A DNA stretch of 64,000 bases from NCBI RefSeq assembly GCF_000212695.1, contig NC_015514.1, positions 620,001 to 684,000 on the forward strand, in the 5' to 3' direction. Source of the DNA: Cellulomonas fimi ATCC 484 (GTDB lineage: Bacteria; Actinomycetota; Actinomycetes; Actinomycetales; Cellulomonadaceae). Below the pieces are notes generated by a model. The model was not told the origin of the DNA, ran no database searches, and saw only the letters and a program-made list of their open reading frames with translations. A program made the position numbers and the translations under genes. Below, piece by piece: positions 7,856 through 18,163 of this stretch (its first letter is position 1; every line of letters starts with the position of its first letter).

Positions 7856-9513
7856 GCGGGACCGCGGCCCCGCCGCAGGTCGACTGGCGGCGGATGCACC
7901 CCGTCACCCCGGTGCTCAAGGGGTGGAAGATCGTCGTCGCCGTGCTCGTCGTCGGGTCGTACCAGGCCGCGGACGACGTGCAGCGCCTGCTCGAGCTGTT
8001 CGAGGGGCAGCGCTGGCTCATCGTGCTCGGGGCGCTGGCGGCGGTCGCGCTCGTCGGGTTCGCGTACTCGGCGGTCGCGTGGCGCATGACGCGGTTCGCG
8101 GTGACCGACGAGGCCGTGCACCTCAACACCGGGATCGTGTTCCGGCAGCAGCGGCAGGCCCGCCTGGACCGGCTGCAGGCCGTGGACGTCGTGCAGCCGC
8201 TGCTCGCGCGGCTCGTCGGGCTCGCGGAGCTCAAGCTCGAGGTCGCGGGCGGCTCCGGGTCGGCCGTCTCCCTCGCCTTCCTGCGCGAGCAGGACGCGCT
8301 CGCGCTGCGGGCCGAGCTGCTCGCGCTCGCCGCGGGCCTGCAGCGGCCGACCGGGACGGGTCCCGGTGCCGGCGGTCCGCCGCCTGCCGACGCGGTCGTC
8401 GCCGGCGGTGCGGCGCCGCTGCCCGACGGCGCCGGTCCGGCGACCGCGGGAGTCGACCTCGGCAAGGGCGGCCCGGCGACGGTGCGGCCCGTGTTCGAGG
8501 CCGCGCCCGAGCACCAGGTCTACGAGGTGCCGATGGGCCGTCTGGTCGTCGCGACGCTTCGGTCCGGAGCCAGCGTCGGCGTCGTCGTCGGCACGATCGG
8601 GGCGGTCGTCCTCGGCCTGGTGACCGAGTCGTTCGCGTCGGTGTTCTTCCTCTTCCCGGCGCTGTTCGGCGTCGTGTCGTACGCGTGGTCGCGCATCAAC
8701 CAGGGTGCGAGCTTCCGGGCAGCGACCTCGCCCGACGGCATCCGGCTGCGGCACGGGCTCACCGAGTCGCGCGCGCAGACCGTGCCGCCGGGCCGCGTGC
8801 AGGCGATCCGCGCGTCGCAGGGCCTGTGGTGGCGCGGCCCGGACTGGTGGCGCGTCGAGATGAACGTCGCGGGGTACGCGGTGTCCGGCGAGCAGCAGCG
8901 CGACACCGTGCTGCACCCCGTCGCGACGCGCGACGAGGTCCGCACCGCCGTCTGGCTGGTCCTGCACGACCTCGGCGTGGAGGACCCGGCCGCCGTGGTC
9001 GACGCGGCCCTGACGGGAACGGACACGGCGCACGGGTTCACGGTCGCGCCCCCGCGGTCGCGGTGGGTCGACCCGTTCGGCTGGCGCCGGCACGGCGTGC
9101 TGGTCACGGAGCGCGCGCTCGTGATCCGGCGGGGCCGCTGGTTCCGGCAGGTCGACGTGGTGCCGCACGAGCGGACGCAGTCGCTGGGCCTGCAGCAGGG
9201 ACCGCTCCAGCGGCGTCTGCGCCTCGCGTCGCTCGTGGTGCACTCGACGCCCGGTCCGGTGTCGCCCGAGATCGCGCACCTCGACGCGGCGGTCGCGGTC
9301 GCGCTCCTCGACGAGCAGTCCGAGCGCGCGCGCACGGCCCGTGCGAGCGAAGGGCCGGAGCTGTGGATGCGGCAGGTCGTCGCGGTCGTCGGTGACGCAC
9401 CGACGGACCCCGCCGAGCCGTCCGTACCGCTCGTGGACCCCGTGGCGGTCGTGGCCGACGCCCCTTCGCGGCTCGCGGACCCGACCGGACCCGGCCCGGA
9501 GGACCGCGCGTGA
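7852..9513 (+). CDS. YdbT-like membrane protein with repeated bacterial PH domains
   Basis: A 553-residue protein. There are two membrane helices at ~25-72, then a PH domain (FAVTDEAVHLNTGIVFRQQ, RLDRLQAVDVVQPLLARLVG). A Gly/Ala/Pro linker (~165-205) and two more helices (~235-275) precede a second PH repeat with HGLTESRAQTVPPGRVQAI. A third repeat (HGVLVTERALVIRRGRWFRQ, DVVPHERTQSLGLQQGPLQ) lies near ~405-480. The three-repeat layout matches YdbT. It overlaps the YdbS-like gene upstream and the DUF2520 gene downstream, so transcription may run into the pan/nad operon. Function unknown. Confidence 0.82.
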   Translation: MSGTAAPPQVDWRRMHPVTPVLKGWKIVVAVLVVGSYQAADDVQRLLELFEGQRWLIVLGALAAVALVGFAYSAVAWRMTRFAVTDEAVHLNTGIVFRQQRQARLDRLQAVDVVQPLLARLVGLAELKLEVAGGSGSAVSLAFLREQDALALRAELLALAAGLQRPTGTGPGAGGPPPADAVVAGGAAPLPDGAGPATAGVDLGKGGPATVRPVFEAAPEHQVYEVPMGRLVVATLRSGASVGVVVGTIGAVVLGLVTESFASVFFLFPALFGVVSYAWSRINQGASFRAATSPDGIRLRHGLTESRAQTVPPGRVQAIRASQGLWWRGPDWWRVEMNVAGYAVSGEQQRDTVLHPVATRDEVRTAVWLVLHDLGVEDPAAVVDAALTGTDTAHGFTVAPPRSRWVDPFGWRRHGVLVTERALVIRRGRWFRQVDVVPHERTQSLGLQQGPLQRRLRLASLVVHSTPGPVSPEIAHLDAAVAVALLDEQSERARTARASEGPELWMRQVVAVVGDAPTDPAEPSVPLVDPVAVVADAPSRLADPTGPGPEDRA

Positions 9514-10613
9514 CACGTCCGGGACGTCTGGGCGTCGGCGTGGTGGGCACGGGCCGGGTCGGCGCGGTGCTCGGCAACGCGCTGCGCGGCGCGGGCCACC
9601 CCGTCGTCGCGGCGTCGGGCATCTCGGCGCAGTCGCGCGACCGGGCCGACGCGCTGCTGCCCGGCGTGCCGCTGCTCGACGTGCCGGAGGTCGTGCGACG
9701 CGCGGAGCTCGTGCTCCTCACCGTCCCGGACGACGCGCTGACGGACCTCGTGCAGGGCCTGGCCGACCTGGGCGCGTGGCAGCCGGGGCAGATCGTCGTG
9801 CACACCTCGGGACGCTTCGGCGCGGACGTGCTCGGACCAGCCCGGGCGGTCGGTGCGATCCCGCTCGCGATCCACCCGGCGATGACGTTCACGGGCACGT
9901 CCCTGGACCTCGCCCGGCTCGCGGGCTGCCCGTTCGCGGTGACGGGCCCGGCGGCGGTGCTGCCGATCGGTCAGGCGCTCGTCGTCGAGGTCGGCGGCGA
10001 GCCCGTCGTCGTCGAGGAGGGCGCCCGCGGGCTGTACCACGCGGCCCTCGCTCACGGCGCGAACCACCTGGTCGTGCTGGTCGCGCAGGCGGCGCAGGCG
10101 CTCGCGGCGGCGGGCGTCGAGGACCCGGGCCGGATGCTCGGGCCGCTCCTCGAGGCGGCGCTCGACGGGGCGCTGCGCGCGGAGTCGCCGTCCGACCCGT
10201 CGGGGGAGCGCGGCACGGGGGCGATCGGTGCGCTCACCGGGCCCGTGCGGCGCGGTGACGACGGCACGGTGCGCGAGCACGTCGCGGTCCTCAGCGCGCT
10301 GGCCGCGGACTCCGGTGCCGTGGACGTCCTGACGGGCTACCGGGCGCTCGCGCGCGGCGCCACCCAGCGCGCGCTCGCCGCGGGCCTCGTCGGCGACGAC
10401 GCCGCCACGCGCCTGCTCGACGCGCTCGCGGAGGCGGTCCCGGACGAGCCGGGCGACGTGACGTCCACCACCCCACCGGCGGCGCAGGGCATGACGGGGG
10501 ATGCTGGGTGGTTGGACCAGGAGGGACGGTCCCCCGGCGACCCGCCGGAGGGGACCGAGGACGGGCCGACCGGCCCGAGCGGACCCACCCGCCCGCAGGA
10601 GGACGACCGATGA
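9510..10613 (+). CDS. Rossmann-fold DUF2520 protein (putative oxidoreductase) upstream of panC
   Basis: A 367-residue protein. An N-terminal NAD(P)-binding domain ([20 protein letters not shown], then TVPDDAL) is followed by the all-helical DUF2520 domain ([15 protein letters not shown], then [11 protein letters not shown]). The last ~65 residues are low-complexity and acidic. This gene regularly precedes panC in actinobacteria (for example in mycobacteria), where a ketopantoate-reductase-like role has been suggested but not established to my knowledge. The GTG start overlaps the PH gene by 4 nt and the stop overlaps the panC ATG. Confidence 0.85.
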   Translation: MTRPGRLGVGVVGTGRVGAVLGNALRGAGHPVVAASGISAQSRDRADALLPGVPLLDVPEVVRRAELVLLTVPDDALTDLVQGLADLGAWQPGQIVVHTSGRFGADVLGPARAVGAIPLAIHPAMTFTGTSLDLARLAGCPFAVTGPAAVLPIGQALVVEVGGEPVVVEEGARGLYHAALAHGANHLVVLVAQAAQALAAAGVEDPGRMLGPLLEAALDGALRAESPSDPSGERGTGAIGALTGPVRRGDDGTVREHVAVLSALAADSGAVDVLTGYRALARGATQRALAAGLVGDDAATRLLDALAEAVPDEPGDVTSTTPPAAQGMTGDAGWLDQEGRSPGDPPEGTEDGPTGPSGPTRPQEDDR

Positions 10614-11584
10614 CAGCAGGCACGACGCCGGTGCTCGCGCGCACGCGCGCCGAGCTCGCCGCGGCGCTCGCCGAGCAGGACGCACGGCCCGGCGGTCCCG
10701 GGGAGCGGCGGCCGTACCGCCGTGCGGTCGTCATGACGATGGGCGCGCTGCACGCGGGGCACCTGTCGCTCGTCGCGCACGCGCGGGACCTCGCGGACGT
10801 CGTGGTGGTGACGGTCTTCGTCAACCCGCTGCAGTTCGGCCCCGCGGAGGACCTGTCCCGCTACCCGCGCGACCTCGACGGGGACCTCGCGCTGCTGAGC
10901 GGCCCGGGCCTGCTCGACGCGGCCGACGTGGTCTTCGCACCGGGCGTCGAGGAGATGTACCCGCAGGGTGACCCGGCGGTCCGCGTGGGCGCGGGCCCGA
11001 TCGGCGACGTCCTGGAGGGGGCGGCTCGCCCCGGTCATCTCGACGGCGTGCTCACGGTCGTCCTCAAGCTGCTGCACCTGACGCGGCCCGACGTGGCGCT
11101 GTTCGGCGAGAAGGACGCGCAGCAGCTCGCCGCGGTCCGGGCGATGGTGCGCGACCTCGACGTGCCGGTCGAGGTCGTCGGTGCCCCGCTGGTGCGCGAC
11201 GTCGACGGGCTGGCGCTGTCCAGCCGCAACGCGTACCTGTCCCCGGCGGAGCGGCAGCGGGCGCGGGGCCTGTCCCGCGCGCTGCGGGCCGGGGCCGAGT
11301 GGGCGCGGGCGGGGGCGGGCGCGCAGCAGGTGCGGGACGCGGCACGTTCGGCGCTGACGGCCGCGGGCGTCGCGGACGACGACGTGGACTACGTGGCGCT
11401 CGTCGACCCGGACGACTTCACGGAGGTCGCGGACACGACCGCAGGCGTGGCCCTGCTGCTGCTCGCGGTGCGCGTCGGGACGACGCGGCTCATCGACAAC
11501 ACGGCGGTGACGCTCGGGGCGTCCCGTCTGCCCGACGGTGCGGTGGCGCCTGGTGCGACCACCCAGGGAGGAGCGCGCGCGTGA
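10610..11584 (+). CDS. panC: Pantothenate synthetase
   Basis: Joins pantoate and beta-alanine with ATP to give pantothenate (vitamin B5/CoA pathway). At 324 residues it has all active-site motifs: MGALHAGH (HIGH-like), [30 protein letters not shown] and LSSRNAYLS. The ATG start overlaps the preceding stop, fixing the start. The product of panD, immediately downstream and overlapping, supplies beta-alanine. Confidence 0.98.
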   Translation: MTAGTTPVLARTRAELAAALAEQDARPGGPGERRPYRRAVVMTMGALHAGHLSLVAHARDLADVVVVTVFVNPLQFGPAEDLSRYPRDLDGDLALLSGPGLLDAADVVFAPGVEEMYPQGDPAVRVGAGPIGDVLEGAARPGHLDGVLTVVLKLLHLTRPDVALFGEKDAQQLAAVRAMVRDLDVPVEVVGAPLVRDVDGLALSSRNAYLSPAERQRARGLSRALRAGAEWARAGAGAQQVRDAARSALTAAGVADDDVDYVALVDPDDFTEVADTTAGVALLLLAVRVGTTRLIDNTAVTLGASRLPDGAVAPGATTQGGARA

Positions 11585-12075
11585 CCACGCTGCAGCGGAC
11601 CATGATGACCGGCAAGATCCACCGGGCGACGGTGACGCAGGCGGACCTGCACTACGTCGGCTCGATCACGGTGGACGCGGACCTGCTCGCGGCGGCGGAC
11701 CTGCTGCCCGGCCAGCAGGTGGACGTCGTCGACGTGACGAACGGGTCCCGGCTGACGACGTACGCGATCGCGGGCGAGGCCGGCTCGGGGCAGGTGTGCA
11801 TCAACGGAGCGGCGGCGCACCTGGTGCACCCGGGCGACGTGGTCATCCTCATCGCGTACGGCACGATGTCCGACGCCGAGGCGCGCACGTACCAGCCGCA
11901 CGTCGTGCTGGTGGACGCCGAGAACCGGATCGTGGAGCTGGGCGACGACCCGGGCCGGGTGCCGGACGAGTGGACCGAGCACGCGGGGCTGGTGTCGAGC
12001 GGCGTGCCGTTCACCGTGGGGCGCGACCTCGTCGAGCACCCCCACCCGTTCCCGCAGGTCGGCTCGGAGCGGTGA
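11581..12075 (+). CDS. panD: Aspartate 1-decarboxylase (pyruvoyl enzyme)
   Basis: Decarboxylates L-aspartate to beta-alanine for pantothenate synthesis. The core [17 protein letters not shown] is intact; self-cleavage is expected between G27 and S28, leaving a pyruvoyl group on S28. At 164 residues it is longer than the ~126-140 typical of the family because of an extended polar tail. The GTG start overlaps panC by 4 nt; an internal ATG at M8 is an alternative. It shares aspartate as a substrate with nadB, which overlaps its stop. Confidence 0.97.
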   Translation: MTTLQRTMMTGKIHRATVTQADLHYVGSITVDADLLAAADLLPGQQVDVVDVTNGSRLTTYAIAGEAGSGQVCINGAAAHLVHPGDVVILIAYGTMSDAEARTYQPHVVLVDAENRIVELGDDPGRVPDEWTEHAGLVSSGVPFTVGRDLVEHPHPFPQVGSER

Positions 12076-13808
12076 CGGCGACGCCCCTGTCGCCCCCGTC
12101 GTCGATCGCCGCGCCGCCGCGGCTGGCCACGCGCCTGGCCGCCCCGGAACCGGGGTGGACGGTCGAGGCCGACGCGGTCGTCGTCGGGTCCGGGATCGCG
12201 GGCCTGACGGCGGCGCTCGAGCTGCGCACCCGCGTCCCGCGCGTCCTGCTCGTGACCAAGGACGCGCTGGTCTCGGGGTCGACGGTCTGGGCGCAGGGCG
12301 GCATCGCCGCGGCGCTGCACCCGGAGGACTCGCCCGAGGCGCACCTGCAGGACACGCTGGTCGCCGGCGTCAGGCTGTGCGACCCGCGCGCGGTCGAGGT
12401 GCTCGTCACCGAGGGCCCGGCGCGCGTGCGCGAGCTCGTCGCCCGTGGCGCGGTGTTCGACACGCACCCGGACGGGCAGATCTCGCTGACGCGCGAGGGT
12501 GGCCACCACGCGGACCGCATCGCGCACGCGGGTGGCGACGCGACCGGTGCCGAGATCTCGCGCGCGCTCGTCGCGCAGATCGAGGCGGTGCGGCACGACC
12601 CGGGCATCGAGGTCATCGAGCACGCGCTCGTGCTCGACGTGCTCACGGGCCCGCCCGGCCCGGACGGCGCGCCGGGTGCGGCGTGCGGCGTGACGCTGCA
12701 CGTCATCGGCGAGGGGCAGCGCGACGGCGTCGGCGCGGCGCTCGGGCGCGCGGTGGTGCTCGCGACGGGCGGCATCGGGCAGGTGTTCCGGTCGTCCACG
12801 AACCCGGCGTCGGCCACCGGCGACGGGATCGCCGCGGCGCTGCGGGCCGGCGCGGTCCTGGGCGACGTCGAGTTCGTGCAGTTCCACCCGACGGTGCTGT
12901 GGCTGGGTGCGGGCGTGAAGGGCCAGCTCACGCTCGTGTCCGAGGCGGTGCGCGGCGAGGGCGCGCTGCTGCTCGACACCGACGGCGTGCGGTTCATGCC
13001 CGACGAGCACCCGATGGCCGAGCTCGCGCCGCGCGACGTCGTGGCGCACGCGATCGTGCGCCGGATGGCGGCGACGGGTGCGGACCACGTGTGGCTCGAC
13101 GCGCGGCACCTGGGCCCGGACTTCCTGCGGCGACGGTTCCCGACGATCCACGACCGGCTCCGCGAGCACGGCATCGACCTCGCGAACGACCTGGTGCCCG
13201 TGGCACCGGCCCAGCACTACCACTCGGGCGGTGTCGTCACGGACCTCGTCGGACGGACGTCGCTCGCGGGGCTGTACGCGGCGGGCGAGGTCGCGTGCAC
13301 GGGCGTGCACGGCGCGAACCGGCTCGCGTCGAACTCGCTGCTGGAGGGCCTGGTGTTCGCGACGCGTGCCGCTCGGCACATCGCGGCCCAGGTGCAGGAC
13401 GGGGCCCTGCCGCGGCTGACGCCGACCGGGCGGACCGGTGACGCGGCGCTCGTGGCGGCCGCGGCGCGCACGCGCGTGCAGCGGGTGGCGTCGGACGGTC
13501 CGGGCGTGCTCCGCTCGGGCGAGGGGCTGACGCGTGCGGCGACGGCGCTGGCGGCGGTGCCGACCGACGCGCACGAGCGGCGCGACGACGGCCGGGCGCT
13601 CGCGGCGCCGCAGGTCGCGGAGTGGGAGACGACCAACGTGCACCAGGTGGCGACGGTGCTGACGGCGGCGGCCCTGGAGCGCACGGAGAGCCGCGGCGGG
13701 CACGCGCGCACGGACTTCCCGGACCGGGACGAGGCGTGGCGCCTGCGTCTGGAGCTCGCGCTCGACCCGGACGGGGCGCTGACGACGACGCGCACGCCGC
13801 TGTCCTGA
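12072..13808 (+). CDS. nadB: L-aspartate oxidase
   Basis: FAD enzyme oxidising L-aspartate to iminoaspartate, the first step of de novo NAD synthesis. Its 578 residues include the dinucleotide fold [15 protein letters not shown], the substrate/FAD loop [30 protein letters not shown], the catalytic [10 protein letters not shown] region, and [17 protein letters not shown]. The C-terminal helical domain is present and slightly divergent. The GTG overlaps the panD stop. nadA was not seen in the window, and nadC lies 4.4 kb downstream beyond a xylanase gene. Confidence 0.97.
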   Translation: MTATPLSPPSSIAAPPRLATRLAAPEPGWTVEADAVVVGSGIAGLTAALELRTRVPRVLLVTKDALVSGSTVWAQGGIAAALHPEDSPEAHLQDTLVAGVRLCDPRAVEVLVTEGPARVRELVARGAVFDTHPDGQISLTREGGHHADRIAHAGGDATGAEISRALVAQIEAVRHDPGIEVIEHALVLDVLTGPPGPDGAPGAACGVTLHVIGEGQRDGVGAALGRAVVLATGGIGQVFRSSTNPASATGDGIAAALRAGAVLGDVEFVQFHPTVLWLGAGVKGQLTLVSEAVRGEGALLLDTDGVRFMPDEHPMAELAPRDVVAHAIVRRMAATGADHVWLDARHLGPDFLRRRFPTIHDRLREHGIDLANDLVPVAPAQHYHSGGVVTDLVGRTSLAGLYAAGEVACTGVHGANRLASNSLLEGLVFATRAARHIAAQVQDGALPRLTPTGRTGDAALVAAAARTRVQRVASDGPGVLRSGEGLTRAATALAAVPTDAHERRDDGRALAAPQVAEWETTNVHQVATVLTAAALERTESRGGHARTDFPDRDEAWRLRLELALDPDGALTTTRTPLS

Positions 13809-13834
13809 CGCGCCCACCGGGCGCCGCCGCGACG

Positions 13835-13863
13835 ACTCGATAGTTTCGACACATAGATCGAGT
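13835..13863. promoter_or_regulatory. Inverted repeat upstream of the xylanase gene
   Basis: ACTCGAT (13835-13841) and ATCGAGT (13857-13863) form a 7-bp inverted repeat with a 15-nt spacer in a relatively AT-rich patch about 100 nt before the start codon. It overlaps the first CGATAGTTTCGA box. It could be part of the operator or of the promoter. Confidence 0.4.
13838..13849. promoter_or_regulatory. Operator-like box 1 of the xylanase gene
   Basis: CGATAGTTTCGA, whose complement CGAAACTATCG differs at one base from CGAAACTTTCG, the box I recall being reported upstream of Streptomyces xylanase genes. An exact inverted copy lies at 13979-13990. The motif is far poorer in GC than the surroundings. 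Confidence 0.6.
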
Positions 13864-13959
13864 GTTTCTGGCCGGAGAGGCTGGCAGAACGTGCCCTCCT
13901 GACCGTATGGTCGGATCCGACCCCCGAGGATCGGGACCCGTCCGCGCAAAGGAGCGTCG

Positions 13960-16900
13960 ATGAGTCGGCCACGCTTGTTCGAAACTATCGGAGTCGGGAT
14001 GGTGGCGTTGGGCCTGGTGGCCGCGCCGGCGCTCGGCACCGCACCCCCGTCCACGGCCCGCGCCGCGGACGTCGAGGTCCTCCGCAGCGACTTCGAGTCC
14101 GGCACGTACGCGCCGTGGACGCCGAGCGGCAGCCCCACGCTCACGCTCGTCCCCGACCCGGACGGGACCGGCACGAGCCTGCGGGTCGCCGGGCGCACGG
14201 CGGGGTGGCAGGGCGTCGCCCTCGACCTCGTCCCGCTGCTCGAGCCCGGCGCGACGTACACCGTGAGCATGCGCGCGCGGCTCGCCGACGAGGCGCAGCC
14301 CGCCGCCGGCGTGCACTTCACCGTCGACGCGCCCGCCGCGTCCAACCCGTACACCTGGGTCAGCGGCCCGAGCACCCTGAGCGCCGGCGCGTGGACCACG
14401 ATCAGCGGCTCCTACACGTTCGAGGAGGGGCTCGATGCCGCGCGCATGTACCTCGACGGCGGCGACACCGCGCCGTACCCCGACCTGCTGCTCGACGACG
14501 TGGTGATCACCGGCCAGGCACCGACCGACCCCGGCGGCGTCGTCCCCGGCGGCGCGGTGGACCCGACGACCACGCCCGTCGCGACCGCCCGCGGCACGGG
14601 CGACGTGTCCGCCCTGACGTTCGACGACGGCCCCAACGGCGCCACCACCACCGCGCTGCTCGACTTCCTCGCCGAGCGCGACATCCGCGCGACGTTCTGC
14701 GTCATCGGCCAGAACATCCAGGCCCCCGGCGGCGCGGACGTGCTGCGGCGGATCGTCGCGGACGGCCACACGCTGTGCAACCACACGACGTCCTACGCCG
14801 ACATGGGCGGCTGGACGGCCGAGCAGGTGCGCGCGGACCTCGTCGAGAACCTCGGCATCATCCGCGACGCGCTCGGTGACCCGGACGCGAAGGTCCCGTA
14901 CTTCCGCGCCCCCAACGGGAGCTGGGGCGTCACGCCCGGCGTGGCCGTCGCGCTCGGCATGCAGCCGCTCGCGGTGACGAACACCATCGACGACTGGTCG
15001 ACGCAGGACGTCCCGACGCTGACGTCGAACCTGCGCGACGCCATGAAGGCGGGCCAGGTCGTGCTCGCGCACGACGGCGGCGGCGACCGCTCGGGGACGC
15101 TCGCGGCCGTGCAGACGGTCGTCGACGAGCGCCTCGCGGCGGGCTGGACGTTCACGCTGCCCACGGGCGGCGCGGACGGCGGCAGCAGCGTGCCCACCGG
15201 GCTGAGCAACGACTTCGAGGCCGGCCTCGGGGTCTGGGGCCCGCGCGGCGACGCCACGGTCACCCTCAGCGACGACGCGCACGGCGGTGCCCAGGCGGCC
15301 CTCGTCGCCGGCCGCACGCAGGCGTGGCACGGCATCGGCGCGACCGTCACGGACGTGTTCCAGACGGGCCGCACCTACACGGTCGACGCGTGGGTCAAGC
15401 TCGCCGCGGGCGCGACCGAGCCGGCCGACCTGCGGATCTCCGTCCAGCGCGACAACGCGGGCGAGTCCACCTACGACACGGTCACGACCGCGACGGGCGT
15501 CACCGCCGACGCGTGGACGCACGTGCAGGCGCAGTACACGATGGCCGCCGCCGAGTCGGCGCTGCTCTACGTCGAGTCGAGCTCGTCGCTCGCGTCCTTC
15601 CTCGTCGACGACGTGGTCGTGAGCGGCTCGACGGCCCCGCCGGTCCAGACCGACATCCCGTCCCTCAAGGACGAGCTGCCCTGGCCCGTCGGCGTCGCGA
15701 TCGACGAGCGGGAGACCGTCGGCACGGGCGAGCAGCTCGTCGTCAAGCACTACGACCAGATCACCGCCGAGAACGCCATGAAGCCGGAGAGCATCCAGCC
15801 GACCGAGGGCGCGTTCACCTTCGAGGCGGGCGACGCGCTGATCGACAGCGCCGTCGCGAACGGGCAGCGTGTCTACGGGCACACGCTCGTGTGGCACAGC
15901 CAGACGCCCGACTGGTTCTTCACGCACGCCGACGGGACCCCGCTGACCAGCAGCGCCGCGGACCAGCAGATCCTGCGGGACCGCATGCGCACGCACATCG
16001 AGACGGTCGCCGACCACTACCGGCAGAAGTACGGCGAGTACGGCACGGCGGGCAACCCGATCGTCGCCTACGACGTCGTCAACGAGGCGATCGCGGAGAG
16101 CGAGAGCGACGGCCTGCGCAGGAGCCGCTGGTTCGAGGTGCTCGGCGAGCAGTACCTCGACCTCGCGTTCCAGTACGCCAGCCAGGCGTTCAACGGCGGC
16201 GACACCGACGGCCCGGTGCAGCTCTTCCTCAACGACTACAACACCGAGCTGCCCGCCAAGCGGCAGGCGATGCTCGACGTCGTGAACCGGCTGCTCGCGC
16301 GGGACGTCCCGCTCGACGGCCTCGGCCACCAGTTCCACGTCAACCTGCTGCAGCCCGTCTCGCAGATGAAGGCGAGCATCGACGCGTTCGCGACGACCGG
16401 CCTGCTGCAGGCCGTCACCGAGCTCGACGCGCCGATCGACGGGACCGTCTCGCAGGAGAAGCTGGTCGCGCAGGGCTACTACTACGCCGACGTGTTCGAC
16501 ATGCTCCGGCAGTACCCGGACCTGTTCTCGGTGACGCTGTGGGGCCCGTACGACAGCCGGTCGTGGCGCGAGGGCGCACCGCTGCCGTTCGACGACGACC
16601 TGCAGGCCAAGCCGGCCTTCTGGGGCATCGTCGACCGCGGCGAGCTCCCGACGCTGACCCGGCTCGCCGACGCGCACGCGGGCACCCCGACCGGGGTGGA
16701 CGACCCGACGTGGCGGCTGCTGCCCGAGACGTCGTTCGGCGACGCGACGGGCTTCCAGCTGCGCTGGTCGGCCGACGGGCTCGTCGCGTACGTCGAGGTG
16801 GCGGACGCGACCGACGACGGCGCCGACGACGTCGTGGACCTGTTCGCGGCGGACCAGCACGTCACCGTGCACCGCTCCGACGCGGGCGTCGTGGCGACCG

Positions 16901-18012
16901 CGTCGGGCTACCGCCTGGCCGTGCCGCTCGCGGTCGCGGGCCTGACGCAGGGCGGGACCGTGCCGTTCGACGTGCGCGTCACCGACGGCGCGTCGGGGGA
17001 GCGGCGCTCGTGGAACGACCTGTCCCACGGGCAGGAGGACGGCGAGCGCCTCGGCGTCGTCACGCTCGTCGAACCGGTCGGGTACGTGGCGGCCGTGCAG
17101 GCGTCCACCGCGCCCGTGATCGACGGCGTGGTCGACGAGGCCTGGGCCGACGCGCCCGTCCTCACGACGGACGTGCAGGTCGAGGGCACCCCCGGTGCGA
17201 CGGCGGAGATCCGGGTGCTGTGGCACGACGACGCGGTCGACGTGCTCGCGACGGTCGCAGACCCGGTCGTCGACGAGACCGCGACCAACGCGTGGGAGCA
17301 GGACTCGGTCGAGATCTTCGTCGACCCGGTCAACGCCAAGGCGGGCGCGTACACGCCGCAGGACGGCCAGTACCGGATCAGCGCGAGCAACGCGCAGTCG
17401 GTCAGCGGCGACCTCGCGGTCATCGGGGAGCGGCTCACGTCCGCGACGGCGCTCGTCGACGGCGGGTACGTCGTCGAGGCGTCGATCGCGCTCGGCCGCG
17501 ACGTGACCGTGGGCGACCTCGTCGGCCTGGACTTCCAGGTCAACGACGCGACCGCGGGCGTGCGCGGGTCGGTCCGGACATGGACGGACCCGACGGGCCG
17601 CTCGTACCAGAGCACCGCCCGGTGGGGCGTCGCGGAGCTCGTCGCCCCGGCCGTCGAGCCGGGCCCCGTGCTGACGCTCGGGGCGGGCTCGGTGGCCGCG
17701 GGCAAGAAGCTCGCGGTGGACCTCGCGGGCTTCGAGCCGAAGGCCAAGGTGCGCCTGGTCCTCGACCGCGTCGGTGCCGCGCCCACGGCCCCGAGCCGGT
17801 CGGGCCTGTTCGGGCAGCTCGTCGACGGGCTGAGCGCCTGGTACTGGAAGGACGTCGAGCTCGGGTCGGTCCGCACCGACGCCGACGGCGCCGCGAGCGC
17901 CACGGTGAAGGTGCCGGCGTGGGTGCTGCCGGGCGACTTCGAGGTCAAGGCGTACGTCGCCGGGGAGGTGGTCGCGAGCGCCCCGGTGCGGGTGCGGCCC
18001 GTCTTCTCGTGA
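13960..18012 (+). CDS. Secreted bifunctional polysaccharide deacetylase / GH10 endo-xylanase with CBMs
   Basis: A 1350-residue exoenzyme. A signal peptide (residues 1-~35) is followed by CBM22/CBM4_9-like module 1 (~37-190). Next is a NodB/CE4 deacetylase (~213-410) with TFDDGP, YFRAPNG and VLAHDGGG. CBM22-like module 2 spans ~415-560. A GH10 domain (~565-905) has acid/base E709 in DVVNEA and nucleophile E821 in VTELDAP. A degenerate CBM9-like segment (~910-1040), a CBM9 (~1045-1225) and a C-terminal beta domain (~1230-1350) complete it. GH10 cleaves xylan and CE4 removes acetyl groups from it. The second His of the CE4 HxxxH metal motif appears as Tyr (HTTSY, H275/Y279). RBS AAAGGAG is at 13948-13954. 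The gene sits between nadB and nadC. Confidence 0.93.
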   Translation: MSRPRLFETIGVGMVALGLVAAPALGTAPPSTARAADVEVLRSDFESGTYAPWTPSGSPTLTLVPDPDGTGTSLRVAGRTAGWQGVALDLVPLLEPGATYTVSMRARLADEAQPAAGVHFTVDAPAASNPYTWVSGPSTLSAGAWTTISGSYTFEEGLDAARMYLDGGDTAPYPDLLLDDVVITGQAPTDPGGVVPGGAVDPTTTPVATARGTGDVSALTFDDGPNGATTTALLDFLAERDIRATFCVIGQNIQAPGGADVLRRIVADGHTLCNHTTSYADMGGWTAEQVRADLVENLGIIRDALGDPDAKVPYFRAPNGSWGVTPGVAVALGMQPLAVTNTIDDWSTQDVPTLTSNLRDAMKAGQVVLAHDGGGDRSGTLAAVQTVVDERLAAGWTFTLPTGGADGGSSVPTGLSNDFEAGLGVWGPRGDATVTLSDDAHGGAQAALVAGRTQAWHGIGATVTDVFQTGRTYTVDAWVKLAAGATEPADLRISVQRDNAGESTYDTVTTATGVTADAWTHVQAQYTMAAAESALLYVESSSSLASFLVDDVVVSGSTAPPVQTDIPSLKDELPWPVGVAIDERETVGTGEQLVVKHYDQITAENAMKPESIQPTEGAFTFEAGDALIDSAVANGQRVYGHTLVWHSQTPDWFFTHADGTPLTSSAADQQILRDRMRTHIETVADHYRQKYGEYGTAGNPIVAYDVVNEAIAESESDGLRRSRWFEVLGEQYLDLAFQYASQAFNGGDTDGPVQLFLNDYNTELPAKRQAMLDVVNRLLARDVPLDGLGHQFHVNLLQPVSQMKASIDAFATTGLLQAVTELDAPIDGTVSQEKLVAQGYYYADVFDMLRQYPDLFSVTLWGPYDSRSWREGAPLPFDDDLQAKPAFWGIVDRGELPTLTRLADAHAGTPTGVDDPTWRLLPETSFGDATGFQLRWSADGLVAYVEVADATDDGADDVVDLFAADQHVTVHRSDAGVVATASGYRLAVPLAVAGLTQGGTVPFDVRVTDGASGERRSWNDLSHGQEDGERLGVVTLVEPVGYVAAVQASTAPVIDGVVDEAWADAPVLTTDVQVEGTPGATAEIRVLWHDDAVDVLATVADPVVDETATNAWEQDSVEIFVDPVNAKAGAYTPQDGQYRISASNAQSVSGDLAVIGERLTSATALVDGGYVVEASIALGRDVTVGDLVGLDFQVNDATAGVRGSVRTWTDPTGRSYQSTARWGVAELVAPAVEPGPVLTLGAGSVAAGKKLAVDLAGFEPKAKVRLVLDRVGAAPTAPSRSGLFGQLVDGLSAWYWKDVELGSVRTDADGAASATVKVPAWVLPGDFEVKAYVAGEVVASAPVRVRPVFS
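13979..13990. promoter_or_regulatory. Operator-like box 2, inside the xylanase coding start
   Basis: TCGAAACTATCG is the exact reverse complement of the box at 13838-13849 and covers codons 7-11 of the xylanase gene. The pair is 141 bp apart and brackets the promoter and start codon, a layout compatible with repression by DNA looping or dual binding (inference). Confidence 0.55.
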
Positions 18013-18028
18013 CGGGCTGACGGCTGCG

Positions 18029-18060
18029 ACGACGCCGGGTCGCTGACGGCCCGGCGTCGT
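18029..18060 (+). terminator. Terminator hairpin after the xylanase gene
   Basis: ACGACGCCGGG (18029-18039) pairs with CCCGGCGTCGT (18050-18060) around a 10-nt loop, 17 nt after the stop codon. There is no T-run, as is usual at this GC content. It insulates nadC from xylanase transcription. Confidence 0.75.
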
Positions 18061-18151
18061 GGCGGCCCGACGAGCAGGCGGCGGTCCCGGTGGTGCCCGG
18101 GGCCGCCGTCGTCGTCCGGCGGCCCTGCGCGGGACGCGCGCGCCCGACCCG

Positions 18152-18157
18152 TAGGGT
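18152..18157 (+). promoter_or_regulatory. -10 hexamer of a probable leaderless nadC promoter
   Basis: TAGGGT ends 6 nt before the GTG start of nadC. It would give nadC its own promoter, needed because the xylanase gene and its terminator separate it from nadB. Confidence 0.5.
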
Positions 18158-18163
18158 GGCCGC

